Shown: positions 43,606 through 52,135, numbered from the stretch's first letter. The stretch is 64,000 nt of DNA from Kibdelosporangium persicum (GCF_013280595.1 NZ_JAAATY010000003.1:1-64000), one strand, 5' to 3'. Made by a program: numbers and translations. The notes: generated by a model from the sequence alone, not told the origin.

Positions 43606-44020
43606 GACCGCCGCACCGGTCAGCCCACCCCTCGGCTCGCGTACTCCCCCCTCCGCGAGCCGGGGGTGGCCTGAGCGAACGAAAGAGACCTGTCCCCCAC
43701 GGGCGGCCGACCCCCAGGGCCGCCCGGCGACCTCTGGCCGGCGTTCCCCCCTCCACCGGCCAGGGGTCGGCTGAAAAGGGTGAGCCGCCGCAACGGCCGC
43801 CCTCGCACCTCTGGCCCGTGTATCCCCCCTCAGGCGGGCCAGAGGTGCGGCAAAGCCTGACTGTCCACCACGAATGGGTGACCCGCCCGGAGTGTCACCC
43901 GCACCCCTGGCTCGTATTTCCCGCGCTGCGGCCAGGGGTGCCTCGATCCCCATGGATGAGCGGCGACCCCGACGCCGCTCGCACCCCTGGCTCGCGTACC
44001 CCCAGGCGAGGCAGGGGTGC
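43606..44020. repeat. Array of five paired hairpins (structured non-coding region)
   Basis: Five tandem units, each a small hairpin followed within 0-3 bases by a large one. Large stems: 43625-43641/43654-43669; 43728-43741/43756-43769; 43805-43817/43836-43848 (perfect 13 bp); 43901-43911/43931-43941 (perfect 11 bp); 43981-43995/44006-44020. Small stems: 43606-43610/43617-43621; 43701-43708/43718-43725; 43777-43803; 43876-43882/43894-43900; 43958-43965/43973-43980. Large stems share CACC(C/T)CTGGC, and loops share G4-6 then TAC on the minus strand. Upstream, 43513-43524 pairs with 43611-43622. The last unit ends 1 base from the udgX stop. No coding frame explains it. Confidence 0.85.
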
Positions 44021-44021
44021 T

Positions 44022-44651
44022 TTACTTCCCTTTCACGGCACCGGATGCCGTCTTCAGGTCGGCGACGAACGCGGAGTACGCCGCGTCCCTGTCCGGCGCG
44101 CGCAGGATCGCCGAGGGATGCACCGTCGCCGTGATTCGCGCGACACCGCTTTTCCCGGTGTTCTCAGGAAATTCCAAGATTTCGCCGCGGTGCCGGGTCA
44201 GCCTGAAGGACGGTCCCAGTAACGACTTCGCGGCCGTCGCACCAAGGCAGACAACAAGTTCCGGCTGTACTCGATCGAGTTCGGCCAGTAGCCATGGCTT
44301 GCAGGCGACCACTTCGGTACGGGACGGCGTCTGGTGGATCCGGCGCTTGCCGCGTTCGGCCGGTTTGAACTTGAAGTGCTTGACGGCGTTGGTCATGTAG
44401 ACGTCCTGCCGGTCGATCCCGGCGTCCGCCAACGCTTTGTCCAGCAACCGGCCTGCCGGGCCGACGAACGGCTCACCCGCCCGGTCCTCCTGGTCGCCTG
44501 GCTGCTCGCCGACCATCATCACGGCCGCATTGGACGGTCCGGCACCGAAAACGGTCTGCGTGGCGTCCTGGTAGAGGTCACATCCATGGCACTGGCAGGC
44601 CGCTTCGCGCAACTGGTCCAGATCGGCGTTGTCAGGTGGGTCAGCCGTCAT
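44022..44651 (-). CDS. udgX: UdgX-type uracil-DNA glycosylase (family 4-like)
   Basis: 209 residues. Motifs: CHGCDLYQDATQTVFGAG with the Fe-S cysteines, GEQPGDQEDRAGEPFVGPAG (active-site motif A with Gln-Pro-Gly-Asp-Gln), and HPSAILRAP. The insertion KRRIHQTPSR is the UdgX signature; in characterised UdgX the His in R-I-H covalently captures the uracil site. It is therefore expected to form a covalent complex with uracil-containing DNA rather than act as a simple glycosylase. ATG 44651 overlaps the stop of a 40-residue ORF (ATGA). The 3' end runs straight into the hairpin array. Confidence 0.93.
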   Translation of the reverse strand: MTADPPDNADLDQLREAACQCHGCDLYQDATQTVFGAGPSNAAVMMVGEQPGDQEDRAGEPFVGPAGRLLDKALADAGIDRQDVYMTNAVKHFKFKPAERGKRRIHQTPSRTEVVACKPWLLAELDRVQPELVVCLGATAAKSLLGPSFRLTRHRGEILEFPENTGKSGVARITATVHPSAILRAPDRDAAYSAFVADLKTASGAVKGK

Positions 44652-44770
44652 TCAAGCCCTCGCACGATCGTCGGCTCGAACTCGAACTCGGTCTCCTCGG
44701 TGGCTTCACGCGGAGCGGGCAGTTGTTCGTCCTGCTTGTCGAGAAGTTGTTCTTCCTGTGTGGTGGGCAT
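44648..44770 (-). CDS. Small acidic protein coupled to udgX
   Basis: 40 residues: starts MPTTQEEQLLDKQDEQL, ends EFEFEPTIVRGLE. Strongly acidic, no signal peptide or membrane helix. A good ribosome site (CAGGAGACACGCA-ATG) and a 4-base ATGA overlap with udgX support it as a real gene. An in-frame ATG 48 bases upstream would give 56 residues. It is too short for most gene callers. No homologue is recognised; the acidity suggests a DNA mimic or a regulator of the coupled glycosylase, which is speculation. Confidence 0.65.
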   Translation of the reverse strand: MPTTQEEQLLDKQDEQLPAPREATEETEFEFEPTIVRGLE

Positions 44771-44846
44771 TGCGTGTCTCCTGTCCCCGCGTCGCGGGCG
44801 CGCAAACGTGTCCTCCATCGCATACCCGGCGGGCAGGGCGGCAAAC

Positions 44847-45002
44847 TCAGGCGGGGTCCATCCCGCTCAGTCCATCCGGGACGGATTCGTCCTCGCCCTG
44901 CGGGTCCTCGTCGGCGTACGTCGGCTTGGTGTGCTCCTCGGCGAAGTCGCTGTCCTCTTCCATGCTCCTGGCGGTCTGCGGGTCGATCTCAGGTGTGCTC
45001 AT
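44847..45002 (-). CDS. Small acidic protein (51 residues)
   Basis: Begins MSTPEIDPQTARSMEEDSD, continues with HTKPTYADEDPQGEDE and ends SGMDPA. About a quarter of residues are Asp or Glu. Codon third positions are GC-rich like those of real genes here. It lies upstream of and in the same direction as the 40-residue ORF and udgX, and is divergent from the nitroreductase gene with 42 bases between starts. It may be the first gene of the udgX transcript. Function unknown. Confidence 0.6.
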   Translation of the reverse strand: MSTPEIDPQTARSMEEDSDFAEEHTKPTYADEDPQGEDESVPDGLSGMDPA

Positions 45003-45044
45003 GACCGGTGGCTACCCAGAATCACCGCCAATAAGATCCGCGGG

Positions 45045-45653
45045 ATGGAGTACTCCGAGGTGATCAGGCGCCGCCGGATGGTCAGGCATTTCACCGACCG
45101 GCCGCTCGCGCCGGAGATGGTCGGGAAGGTCCTGAGGAGCGCGTTGCGCGCACCATCCGCGGGCTTCTCCCAGGGCTGGGCGTTCCTGTCGTTGACCGCT
45201 TCGGCGGACCGGGCCCGGTTCTGGCCGGTCGCCGCGCCCTGGGTCACCGAGAACTGGCAGTCAGTGGCCCAGGCGCCCCTGATCGTCGTGCCCCTGTCGC
45301 ACAAGAAGGCGTACTTGGAGCGATACGCCGAGGACGACAAGGGCTGGGAGGACCGCGCGGAGGCACGGTGGCCGGTGCCGTACTGGCACATCGACACCGG
45401 CATGGCCGCGTTGCTGATGTTGCTGACAGCTGTCGACGAAGGCCTGGGCGGATTCTTCTTCGGCATCGCCCCGGAGTACCTCGGCGGATTCCGGGCGGAG
45501 TTCGCGGTGCCGGAGGAGTACACCCCGATCGGCGCCGTGGTCGTCGGCTACCGCGCCGAGGAGCAACCCGTCGAAGGTTCGGCCGCGACCAGGAAACGCC
45601 GGGGCACGGACGAGGTCGTCCACCACGGCCAGTGGGGCAGGCTCACTCCGTGA
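45045..45653 (+). CDS. Nitroreductase-family FMN-dependent oxidoreductase
   Basis: 202 residues. The N-terminus EVIRRRRMVRHFTDRPL is the FMN-phosphate-binding RRR-V-R segment of nitroreductases, followed by LRAPSAGFSQGWAFL, APLIVVPLSHKKAY, and LLMLLTAVDEGLGGFFFGI near the dimer-side FMN site. ATG 45045 begins the conserved region; the frame remains open far upstream without conservation. It could reduce flavins, quinones or nitro compounds. Monocistronic, convergent with the MarR gene. Confidence 0.9.
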   Translation: MEYSEVIRRRRMVRHFTDRPLAPEMVGKVLRSALRAPSAGFSQGWAFLSLTASADRARFWPVAAPWVTENWQSVAQAPLIVVPLSHKKAYLERYAEDDKGWEDRAEARWPVPYWHIDTGMAALLMLLTAVDEGLGGFFFGIAPEYLGGFRAEFAVPEEYTPIGAVVVGYRAEEQPVEGSAATRKRRGTDEVVHHGQWGRLTP

Positions 45654-45663
45654 GCGCGGCGGA

Positions 45664-46122
45664 TCAGGCCTGGGCCGGGCTGATCGGCAGCCGCGCCAAC
45701 GCGTCCACCAGCGGCGCGAGCTCGGGGAGCTTCTGTGCCTGCCGGAGCGCCTCGGCCAGCGTCACGTCGTGTAGCGGCCGGGCCTTCGCCAACAGGTCGT
45801 GTCCGGCCTGCGTGACTTCGGTGTAGATGCCGCGGCGGTCGGTCGGGCAGAGATAGCGTTGCAGCAGTCCGCGGTTCTCCATGCGCGTGACCAACCGTGT
45901 GGTCGCCGACTGGCTGAGCACGACCGCCCTCGACAGCTGATTCATCCGCATGTGCCAGCCGTCTTGCCGGGCCAGCACGTCAAGGACGCTGTACTCACTG
46001 ACGGACAGGTCGTGTTCGCGCTGCAGTGCGCGTTCGAGCGCGTCTTCCAGGGACGCGTGCAGAGCCGCGAGTGTGCGCCATCCCTGTGCGCGAGCCTCGG
46101 CGGCGTCGTCGTCCAGTGACAT
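45664..46122 (-). CDS. MarR-family transcriptional regulator
   Basis: 152 residues. MarR winged helix: LSVSEYSVLDVLARQDG, MNQLSRAVVLSQSATTRLV (recognition helix), ENRGLLQRYLCPTDRRG with the conserved D-R-R wing. A GGAGG lies upstream of ATG 46122 (a GTG two codons earlier is possible). It converges on the nitroreductase gene with 10 bases between stops. The 212-base upstream region is AT-richer and probably contains its own operator. Confidence 0.92.
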   Translation of the reverse strand: MSLDDDAAEARAQGWRTLAALHASLEDALERALQREHDLSVSEYSVLDVLARQDGWHMRMNQLSRAVVLSQSATTRLVTRMENRGLLQRYLCPTDRRGIYTEVTQAGHDLLAKARPLHDVTLAEALRQAQKLPELAPLVDALARLPISPAQA

Positions 46123-46334
46123 GGTCACCACTCCTCCGTTTACGCGGCGGCTGCAATTTTCGCGGAAGCAGATAATTGCAACTGCTGGCAACAACTGTAC
46201 TGGAGTGCGGAACCTTCCCTCTGAACCCGACACCACCGCGTCACGCGCACGCTACGCCTGGCGTGCCGCCGTACCAGCGGACTGGCAGGCACCTGCCAGG
46301 CTCGCGCAACCTCACGGCCGCCGTGACGCGCTCC

Positions 46335-46598
46335 TCATCGCGTTGATGGACCGACCCAAACGATGTCCTTGACGACGTCCGGCTCGTCGCGGACGTAGTT
46401 CAGCGCGTTCTCGGCCGCCGCGAGGAAGTACTGGTTCCTGCCGTCGGCCGAGACCATGTACGCGCTGTCCTCGAACTGCATGCCCCAGCCGATGACCGTG
46501 CTGTGGACGTTCTTGTGGACCACGGCGGCGAACAGCCGGGGCGCCTGGCCCGCGACCAGGGCAGCGGCGCGCTCTTCCAGTTCGGTTTGATCAGTCAT
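46335..46598 (-). CDS. Hypothetical protein divergent from XRE regulator
   Basis: 87 residues starting [20 protein letters not shown]. It has a beta-strand/helix pattern ([37 protein letters not shown]) and no known domain, signal or membrane segment. ATG 46598 is 77 bases from the start of the divergent XRE-DUF5753 gene. A longer in-frame extension overlaps that gene and is rejected. Possibly the regulated partner of the XRE/DUF397 pair. Confidence 0.7.
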   Translation of the reverse strand: MTDQTELEERAAALVAGQAPRLFAAVVHKNVHSTVIGWGMQFEDSAYMVSADGRNQYFLAAAENALNYVRDEPDVVKDIVWVGPSTR

Positions 46599-46674
46599 GG
46601 TTGAAACATACAACGTATTGTTACCAAATAACCCTACACGATTGGGTGACACATTGTGACGGTACGATAGCCGT

Positions 46675-47496
46675 ATGCCAAAACCGTCCAGTCCGACAAT
46701 GCGAAAACGAGCCCTCGGCAAGGAACTCCGCAAGCTGCGCGAGGCCGCCAACGTGCGGGTGGAAACCGCGGCCGAGGAACTCGACTGCTCAGTGGCGAAG
46801 GTCAGACACATCGAAGGTGGTCGCAATGTCGTCAAGAAAACCGAACTTTCCGCCCTGGTCCGGCTCTACCGGGCCGACGACAGGCTGCCGGTCCTGGAAG
46901 AGATCCGGCGGGAGGCGTCGAAGCCGGGATGGTGGTCGACCGCCAAGCTACCGCCGTACATGCAGACCTACGTGGGAGCGGAGTCCGACGCCAGGTCAAT
47001 GAGCGTGTTCACCCTCGAACTCATCCCCGGCCTGCTCCAGATCGAGGACTACACGCGCGATCTCAACAGAGTCTTCGGCATCACCGACGTCGACAACATC
47101 ATCAAGGTCCGCACGCGGCGTCAGCATCGCCTCCTCGACGATGACCCCCTGACCCTCCATGCGATCTGCTCGGCAGCGGCGCTGCAACGACTCGCGTCCG
47201 CGCCCTACGCCGAAGCCCAGCTCGCCCACCTGATGGCGATGAGCCTGCAGCCGAACGTGACCGTGCAAATCCTTCCCTTCGACGCGGGTCTCCATCCCGC
47301 GGTGATGGGCGGTTTTGTCCTGCTCGACTTCGACCCGGAAATCTCGCTTCCGGCCGTCTACTTTGAGAACGTGGTAGCCGGAGACTTCGTCGACGATGCC
47401 AGGATCGTCAGCGAGGTGGCCGCGTCGTTCGCCACGCTGCGCGAGTCGGCGATGTCGGCGGCCGAGAGCATCCGCTACATCAAGGAGTTGATGTAG
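46675..47496 (+). CDS. XRE-family regulator with DUF5753 domain (second module)
   Basis: 273 residues. [23 protein letters not shown] and [15 protein letters not shown]5753: [41 protein letters not shown] (46663-46668) 6 bases upstream of ATG fits a -10, so the mRNA is probably leaderless. DUF397 follows after 18 bases. The divergent upstream region contains ACAACGTATTGT, a possible autoregulatory site. Confidence 0.92.
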   Translation: MPKPSSPTMRKRALGKELRKLREAANVRVETAAEELDCSVAKVRHIEGGRNVVKKTELSALVRLYRADDRLPVLEEIRREASKPGWWSTAKLPPYMQTYVGAESDARSMSVFTLELIPGLLQIEDYTRDLNRVFGITDVDNIIKVRTRRQHRLLDDDPLTLHAICSAAALQRLASAPYAEAQLAHLMAMSLQPNVTVQILPFDAGLHPAVMGGFVLLDFDPEISLPAVYFENVVAGDFVDDARIVSEVAASFATLRESAMSAAESIRYIKELM

Positions 47497-47514
47497 ACGG
47501 TAGACGGGAGGCAC

Positions 47515-47697
47515 ATGAATCTTCACTTAAGGCCGTGGTCGACATGGCGGAAGTCGAGTTTCAGCGGCGCGGGCCAGAGCGAGTGCGTTGAGGTCGCCCC
47601 CTGGGGCGAGGTCCGCGACTCCAAGAACCCGGACTCCTCCTTCACCATCCCCACTACCAGCTGGCGGTACTTCACCGTCGTCCTGAAATCCCAGTAG
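47515..47697 (+). CDS. DUF397 domain protein (second module)
   Basis: 60 residues: WRKSSFSGAGQSECVEVA and VRDSKNPDSSFTIPTTSW match DUF397, ending with the usual aromatic-rich strand (WRYFTVVL). It is the partner of the XRE-DUF5753 regulator just upstream. A strong terminator follows 10 bases after the stop. Confidence 0.92.
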   Translation: MNLHLRPWSTWRKSSFSGAGQSECVEVAPWGEVRDSKNPDSSFTIPTTSWRYFTVVLKSQ

Positions 47698-47707
47698 CGC
47701 TACTTCC

Positions 47708-47743
47708 GACGGCCCCGGCATCACCCGTGATGCCGGGGCCGTC
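47708..47743 (+). terminator. Strong intrinsic terminator hairpin
   Basis: A perfect 16-bp stem (GACGGCCCCGGCATCA at 47708-47723 with 47728-47743) and a CCCG loop, 10 bases after the DUF397 stop. It ends the XRE/DUF397 transcript before the MFS gene. No U-tract. Confidence 0.85.
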
Positions 47744-47859
47744 GTCGTACCGGCCGGCGTGATCGGGTTCACCGCCGAACCGCTTGCCTCCACTCCATGC
47801 ACACCGCAGTATTAGGCACGAGCAATTACCCGCGTGTGCAACTATCTGGGGTGAACACC

Positions 47860-49026
47860 ATGCCTGCTGCGCTTCTGGCGCTGGCAATCGGTGCCTTCGG
47901 GATCGGGACGACCGAGTTCGTCATCATGGGGCTGCTGCCCGAAGTCGCCGCCACCTACTCCGTCACCATCCCCTCGGCCGGGTTGCTGATCTCCGGTTAC
48001 GCCCTCGGCGTCGTGGTCGGCGCACCGCTGCTGACCGCGGTCGGGTCCCGCTGGTCGCGCAAGCGCTTGTTGATCGCGTTGATGGCGCTTTTCATCGCAG
48101 GCAACGTGCTCGGTGCGATCGCCCCGACCTACGGCCTGCTGATGACCGGCCGGATCGTCGCCGCTCTGTCCCACGGCGCGTTCTTCGGCGTCGGCGCCGT
48201 TGTCGCCGCGAGCCTGGTCGCACCCGCCAAACAGGCCAGCGCGATCGCCATGATGTTCACCGGACTGACCGTCGCCAACGTGCTCGGCGTTCCCCTGGGC
48301 ACGGCTCTGGGCCAGGCGCTGGGGTGGCGTTCGACGTTCTGGGCCGTCGCCGTCCTCGGCGTGATCGGCCTGGTCGGCATCATCGCGCTCGTCCCCGAAC
48401 TGCCCAGGGACACCCAGACCGACCTGCGGCACGAACTGGCGGTGTTCAAGCGTCCGCAGGTCTGGCTGGCACTGGCGATGACCGCGCTCGGCTTCGCGGG
48501 CGTGTTCGCGTCGTTCACCTACATCGCGCCGATGATGACCGAGGTCGCCGGGTTCTCGTCCGGCATGGTCACCTGGCTGCTCGTGCTGTTCGGCGTCGGC
48601 CTGGTCGCCGGGAACCTGTTCGGCGGCAAGGCGGCCGACAAGTCCCTGATGCCCAGCCTCTACGGCATCCTGGCGGCGCTCGCGGCCGTCCTCTTCGTCT
48701 TCACGTTCACAGCGCACAGCCAGATCGCCGCCGCGATCACGATCCTGCTGTTCGGCGCGGCCGGGTTCGCCACCGTCGCCCCGTTGCAGGCCCGCGTGAT
48801 GGACAAGGCCGAAGGCGCGCCCGCACTGGCCTCAGCCGCCAACATCGCCGCGTTCAACCTGGGCAACGCCGGTGGCGCCTGGCTGGGCGGCCTGGCCATC
48901 GAACACGGCCTCGGCTACACCGCGCCGAACTGGATCGGCGCGGTGCTGGCGATCGCCGGTCTCGGCGTGGCCGTCTACTCCGGACTGCTCGACCGCAGGA
49001 AGCGGGTGCTTGTTCAGAGCCGGTAG
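47860..49026 (+). CDS. MFS transporter, DHA1/AraJ-like sugar or drug efflux
   Basis: 388 residues with 12 predicted membrane helices. The N-terminus ALAIGAFGIGTTEFVIMGLL is diagnostic of the AraJ/YdhP-type MFS family, and motif A-like loops are present (GSRWSRKRLL). ATG 47860 is preferred; an in-frame GTG lies 9 bases upstream. The gene ends 13 bases inside the convergent lactonase gene. Its substrate is unknown; export of sugars, sugar acids or drugs is typical, so it might relieve excess fucose-pathway intermediates. Confidence 0.9.
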   Translation: MPAALLALAIGAFGIGTTEFVIMGLLPEVAATYSVTIPSAGLLISGYALGVVVGAPLLTAVGSRWSRKRLLIALMALFIAGNVLGAIAPTYGLLMTGRIVAALSHGAFFGVGAVVAASLVAPAKQASAIAMMFTGLTVANVLGVPLGTALGQALGWRSTFWAVAVLGVIGLVGIIALVPELPRDTQTDLRHELAVFKRPQVWLALAMTALGFAGVFASFTYIAPMMTEVAGFSSGMVTWLLVLFGVGLVAGNLFGGKAADKSLMPSLYGILAALAAVLFVFTFTAHSQIAAAITILLFGAAGFATVAPLQARVMDKAEGAPALASAANIAAFNLGNAGGAWLGGLAIEHGLGYTAPNWIGAVLAIAGLGVAVYSGLLDRRKRVLVQSR

Positions 49027-49847
49027 GCCCTGACCGCCGTACCCCCGAAGACCTGATCCCGGTCCGCTGGCGAAAGGCCCGAGGTCAGGTCTTCGGCCGC
49101 GCCGACCACCTCCGCGTACGACCCGGCCAGCAGGCACACCGGCCAGTCGGACCCGAACATCACCCGCGAGGGCCCGAACGCCTCGAGCACGACGTCGGCG
49201 TACGGGCGCAGATCCTCCACTGTCCACTGTGCCCAGTCAGCCTCGGTGACCAGGCCGGACAGCTTGCACGTCACGTTGCCGAAGCCCGCGAGCTCCCGGA
49301 TCGACGACGCCCAGGGCTCCAGCGAACCACTGGCGATCGGCGGTTTCGCGCAGTGGTCCAGGACGAACGGTTCGTCCGGGAACGCCGCCACGGTCTCGAT
49401 CGACGCTTCAAGCTGGTGCGGCAGCACCAGCAGGTCGTACACCAGGCCCGCGTCGAACACCGCTCGCAGCCCGCGCCGCACGTCGTCACGACACAGCCAC
49501 CGTGGATCGGCTTCGCCCTGGACCTGGTGCCGGATTCCGCGCAACCACGTTCCACCCGGACCCGACCGCAGCTCGGCCAGGTCGTCCACGACCGACGGCG
49601 CGGTCAGGTCGACCCAGCCGACGACCGCGCCGATCAGGTCCGTCTGCGACGCGATCGCCAGGAACTCCGGGGTCTCCTCCGGCACGGTGATCGTCTGCAC
49701 GAGCACGGTCCGGTCGAACCCGGTGGCCGCCGCACGCAGGTCCGTGACGTCGAAGTCCCGCCGGATCGCGGACATCGTCGCCGCGTCTATCCAGTCCTGG
49801 GCCCGGACCGACAGGTCCCAGAGGTGGTGGTGCGCGTCGACCCTCAT
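49014..49847 (-). CDS. Amidohydrolase-2 family L-fucono-lactonase (predicted)
   Basis: 277 residues. Metal motifs of the amidohydrolase-2 family: RVDAHHHLWDL at the N-terminus, FVLDHCAKPPI, MFGSDWPVCLLAG near the C-terminus. This is the layout of L-fuconolactonases that open L-fucono-1,5-lactone to L-fuconate. GTG/ATG context: ATG 49847 overlaps the aldo/keto reductase stop by 4 bases. It is the last gene of the nine-gene fucose operon. Confidence 0.88.
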   Translation of the reverse strand: MRVDAHHHLWDLSVRAQDWIDAATMSAIRRDFDVTDLRAAATGFDRTVLVQTITVPEETPEFLAIASQTDLIGAVVGWVDLTAPSVVDDLAELRSGPGGTWLRGIRHQVQGEADPRWLCRDDVRRGLRAVFDAGLVYDLLVLPHQLEASIETVAAFPDEPFVLDHCAKPPIASGSLEPWASSIRELAGFGNVTCKLSGLVTEADWAQWTVEDLRPYADVVLEAFGPSRVMFGSDWPVCLLAGSYAEVVGAAEDLTSGLSPADRDQVFGGTAVRAYRL

Positions 49848-50788
49848 CCGAGCAAGCCCTCCGCACGCAGGTCGTCCCAGAGCTCGTCCGGCACCGGCTC
49901 GGCGAACAGGCCCGCGTTGCGGACCGCCTGCTCAGCCGACTTCACGCCGAGCACGACCGACGTCACGGCCGGATGACGCAGAACGAACTGTACGGCTGCC
50001 TGCGGCAAGGTCGCACCGTGCCGCTCGCAGACCCACGCGATCCGTTGCGCACGTACGATCAGTTCACGCGGCGCTGATTCGTAGTTGTACTTCGCATCGT
50101 CAGGAACTCGGGCACGCGCGAGCAGGCCGGAGTTGAAAACGCCCGCCGCGAAAACGGACACCCCGCGCTGCTCGCACAGCGGCAGGAACTCGCTGGCCGC
50201 GGTTTGCTCCAGCAGGGTGTACCGGCCCGCCAGCATCACCACGTCGATCGACGTCTCCCGGACGAACCGCGCGGGCATCTGCCACTGGTTCATCCCGACG
50301 CCGATCGCCCCGGCCGCACCCTGCGAGCGCAACTCGTCCAGCGCCGGGAAACCCTCCCGCGAAGCCTGTTCCCAGTGGTCGTCCGGGTCGTGCAGCAACA
50401 GGATGTCGACCCGGTCGAGGCCGAGGCGTTCCAAAGAGGACTCGACCGAGCGGCGGACGCCGTCCGCACTGAAGTCCCAGACGCGCCGGTACTTCTTCGG
50501 CACGGCGAAGCCGTTGTCCAGGTCCAGCCCTTCCTCGTCATCCGGTTCGAGAAGCCGTCCCACTTTTGTCGATACGACGTACTCGTCGCGCGGCAGCCCG
50601 GCGAGGAACTTGCCCAACCGGCGCTCGGACAGGCCCAGTCCGTAGTGCGGTGCCGTGTCGAAGTACCGGACACCGGCGTCCCAGGCCGCCTGCAACGCCG
50701 CTTCGGCGTCCGCGTCGGACACTTCGGTGTACAGGTTGCCGATCCCGGCCGCGCCGAACCCGAACTTCGTCACTGTGACACCGTTCAT
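49844..50788 (-). CDS. Aldo/keto reductase, predicted L-fucose dehydrogenase
   Basis: 314 residues. AKR catalytic residues: Asp and Tyr in YFDTAPHYGLGLSERRLG, Lys in YVVSTKVGRLL, His in VDILLLHDPDDH. The family includes the NAD(P)-dependent L-fucose (6-deoxy-L-galactose) dehydrogenase that makes L-fuconolactone. ATG 50788 overlaps the mutarotase stop (ATGA). The flanking mutarotase and lactonase support the role, though related AKRs act on L-galactose, D-arabinose or L-rhamnose. Confidence 0.88.
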   Translation of the reverse strand: MNGVTVTKFGFGAAGIGNLYTEVSDADAEAALQAAWDAGVRYFDTAPHYGLGLSERRLGKFLAGLPRDEYVVSTKVGRLLEPDDEEGLDLDNGFAVPKKYRRVWDFSADGVRRSVESSLERLGLDRVDILLLHDPDDHWEQASREGFPALDELRSQGAAGAIGVGMNQWQMPARFVRETSIDVVMLAGRYTLLEQTAASEFLPLCEQRGVSVFAAGVFNSGLLARARVPDDAKYNYESAPRELIVRAQRIAWVCERHGATLPQAAVQFVLRHPAVTSVVLGVKSAEQAVRNAGLFAEPVPDELWDDLRAEGLLG

Positions 50789-51096
50789 GGCAGCTCCCAG
50801 ACCTTCCGCACGTCCGGTCGCGCGCCGGAGTAGTCGTCCCCGGCCTCCAGCAGGTCCGCCATCCGGGCCTGCCACGGGATGTTGGCCGGGTGGTCCCGTA
50901 ACCGCTCGCGCATCCGGCCGTAGTCGTCGACCTCGACCAGGTGGAACAGATCCCGGCCGCTGCGCCAGATCCGCCACGAGTGCACCCCGGCCTCCCGCAG
51001 CGCGGTGTCCAATTCGGCCGGGATCACCGCGTGCTCCCGGTCGTAGTCGGCTTCCTTGCCCGGTTTGAGCCGGGTGTGCAACGCCACCGTCTCCAT
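50785..51096 (-). CDS. L-rhamnose/L-fucose mutarotase family protein (PF05336)
   Basis: 103 residues with HTRLKPGKEADYDREHAVI, HSWRIWRSGRDLFHLVEV and MADLLEAGDDYSG, the conserved pattern of RhaM-type mutarotases. These interconvert alpha and beta anomers and in this operon would supply the dehydrogenase with the right anomer of L-fucose. It is separated from the permease stop by 7 bases. Confidence 0.9.
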   Translation of the reverse strand: METVALHTRLKPGKEADYDREHAVIPAELDTALREAGVHSWRIWRSGRDLFHLVEVDDYGRMRERLRDHPANIPWQARMADLLEAGDDYSGARPDVRKVWELP

Positions 51097-51103
51097 AAGG
51101 CGG

Positions 51104-52135
51104 TTACTCCTGAGCCTTGCCGGTCGTCAGTCGGGACAGCACAAGCGCGATGAGGATGATGACACCGTTGATCGCGCCGAACCAGTGGCCGTCCACGCTC
51201 ATCAGGGTCAGCAGGTTCTGGATCAGGCCGAGCATCAGCACGCCGCACAGGGCGCCGAACAGCGTGCCCTTGCCGCCGTTCAGGCTGATCCCGCCGATCA
51301 CCGCGGCCGCGAACACCGTGAAGATCATGCCCTCACCCATGTTCGCGCCGATCGCACCGAGCCGTCCGGTCTCCAGGATGCCCGCCAGCGCGGCGAGCAC
51401 GCCGCCGAGCACCAGCACGGTCCAGACCACCGCGTTGGTCCGGATACCGGCCGCCTTCGCGGCGTCCACGTTGCCGCCGATGGCGTACAGCGAGCGGCCC
51501 TGGCGGAAGTACGACAGCACGATGATGCCGATGACAAAGGCGATCAGCGCGATCCACACGGAAGCCGCGAGGCCACCCCACTTCTCGAACCCGAGGTACA
51601 TGAACGACGGCGGCAGCTGGAACAGGCTGCTGCCGCCGGACACGCCGACGTGCAGACCGCGCACGGTGATCAGCATGCCCAGGGTCACGATGAACGCCGA
51701 CAGCTGGAACTTCAGGATCAGCAGGCCGTTCAGCCCGCCGATCGCGGCACCGATCAGCAGGCACAGCGGGATCGCCATCCACTGCGGCCACTCGGTGCCC
51801 AGGCCGTGCGCCTGGTCGGTGGCCGGGACGACCAGCGCGATCGCCAGCACCGGCGCGAACCCGATGGTGGACTCCAGCGACAGGTCGAACTTGCCGGCGA
51901 TCAGGATCATCGCCTCGGCCAGCACCAGCAGCGCCAACGCGCTCTGCTGCTGAAGCACGTCGGTCAGGTTGCCGATGGTCAGGAACGTCGGGCTGACGAT
52001 CGCGCCGATGATGATCAGCACGATGATCGCCGGAACCAGTGCCAGGTCCCGGAATCTGGCGAACCGGATCGGCTGGCGCCGTCCGGAGGCGGGAGCCGGC
52101 GTCGTGGCCGTCTCCGGCGAGAGCGTCTTGGTCAT
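51104..52135 (-). CDS. Sugar ABC transporter permease (RbsC-like)
   Basis: 343 residues, about ten membrane helices. RbsC-type signatures: AGKFDLSLESTIG (the family's G-x-x-D-L-S-x-x-S motif) and YAIGGNVDAAKAAGIRTN. It forms the membrane channel of the importer with the ATPase and binding protein encoded upstream. ATG 52135 shares one base with the ATPase stop (TGATG). Confidence 0.94.
   Translation of the reverse strand: MTKTLSPETATTPAPASGRRQPIRFARFRDLALVPAIIVLIIIGAIVSPTFLTIGNLTDVLQQQSALALLVLAEAMILIAGKFDLSLESTIGFAPVLAIALVVPATDQAHGLGTEWPQWMAIPLCLLIGAAIGGLNGLLILKFQLSAFIVTLGMLITVRGLHVGVSGGSSLFQLPPSFMYLGFEKWGGLAASVWIALIAFVIGIIVLSYFRQGRSLYAIGGNVDAAKAAGIRTNAVVWTVLVLGGVLAALAGILETGRLGAIGANMGEGMIFTVFAAAVIGGISLNGGKGTLFGALCGVLMLGLIQNLLTLMSVDGHWFGAINGVIILIALVLSRLTTGKAQE

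Noticed and set aside
44648-44770. 40-residue ORF as an FxLD-type lanthipeptide precursor
   Set aside because: The EFEFEPTIV segment is only loosely similar and there is no Cys/Ser/Thr-rich core or modifying enzyme nearby.
46176-46191. TTGC-N8-GCAA as a MarR operator
   Set aside because: Arms of 4 bp are too short to separate from chance; left out as a feature.
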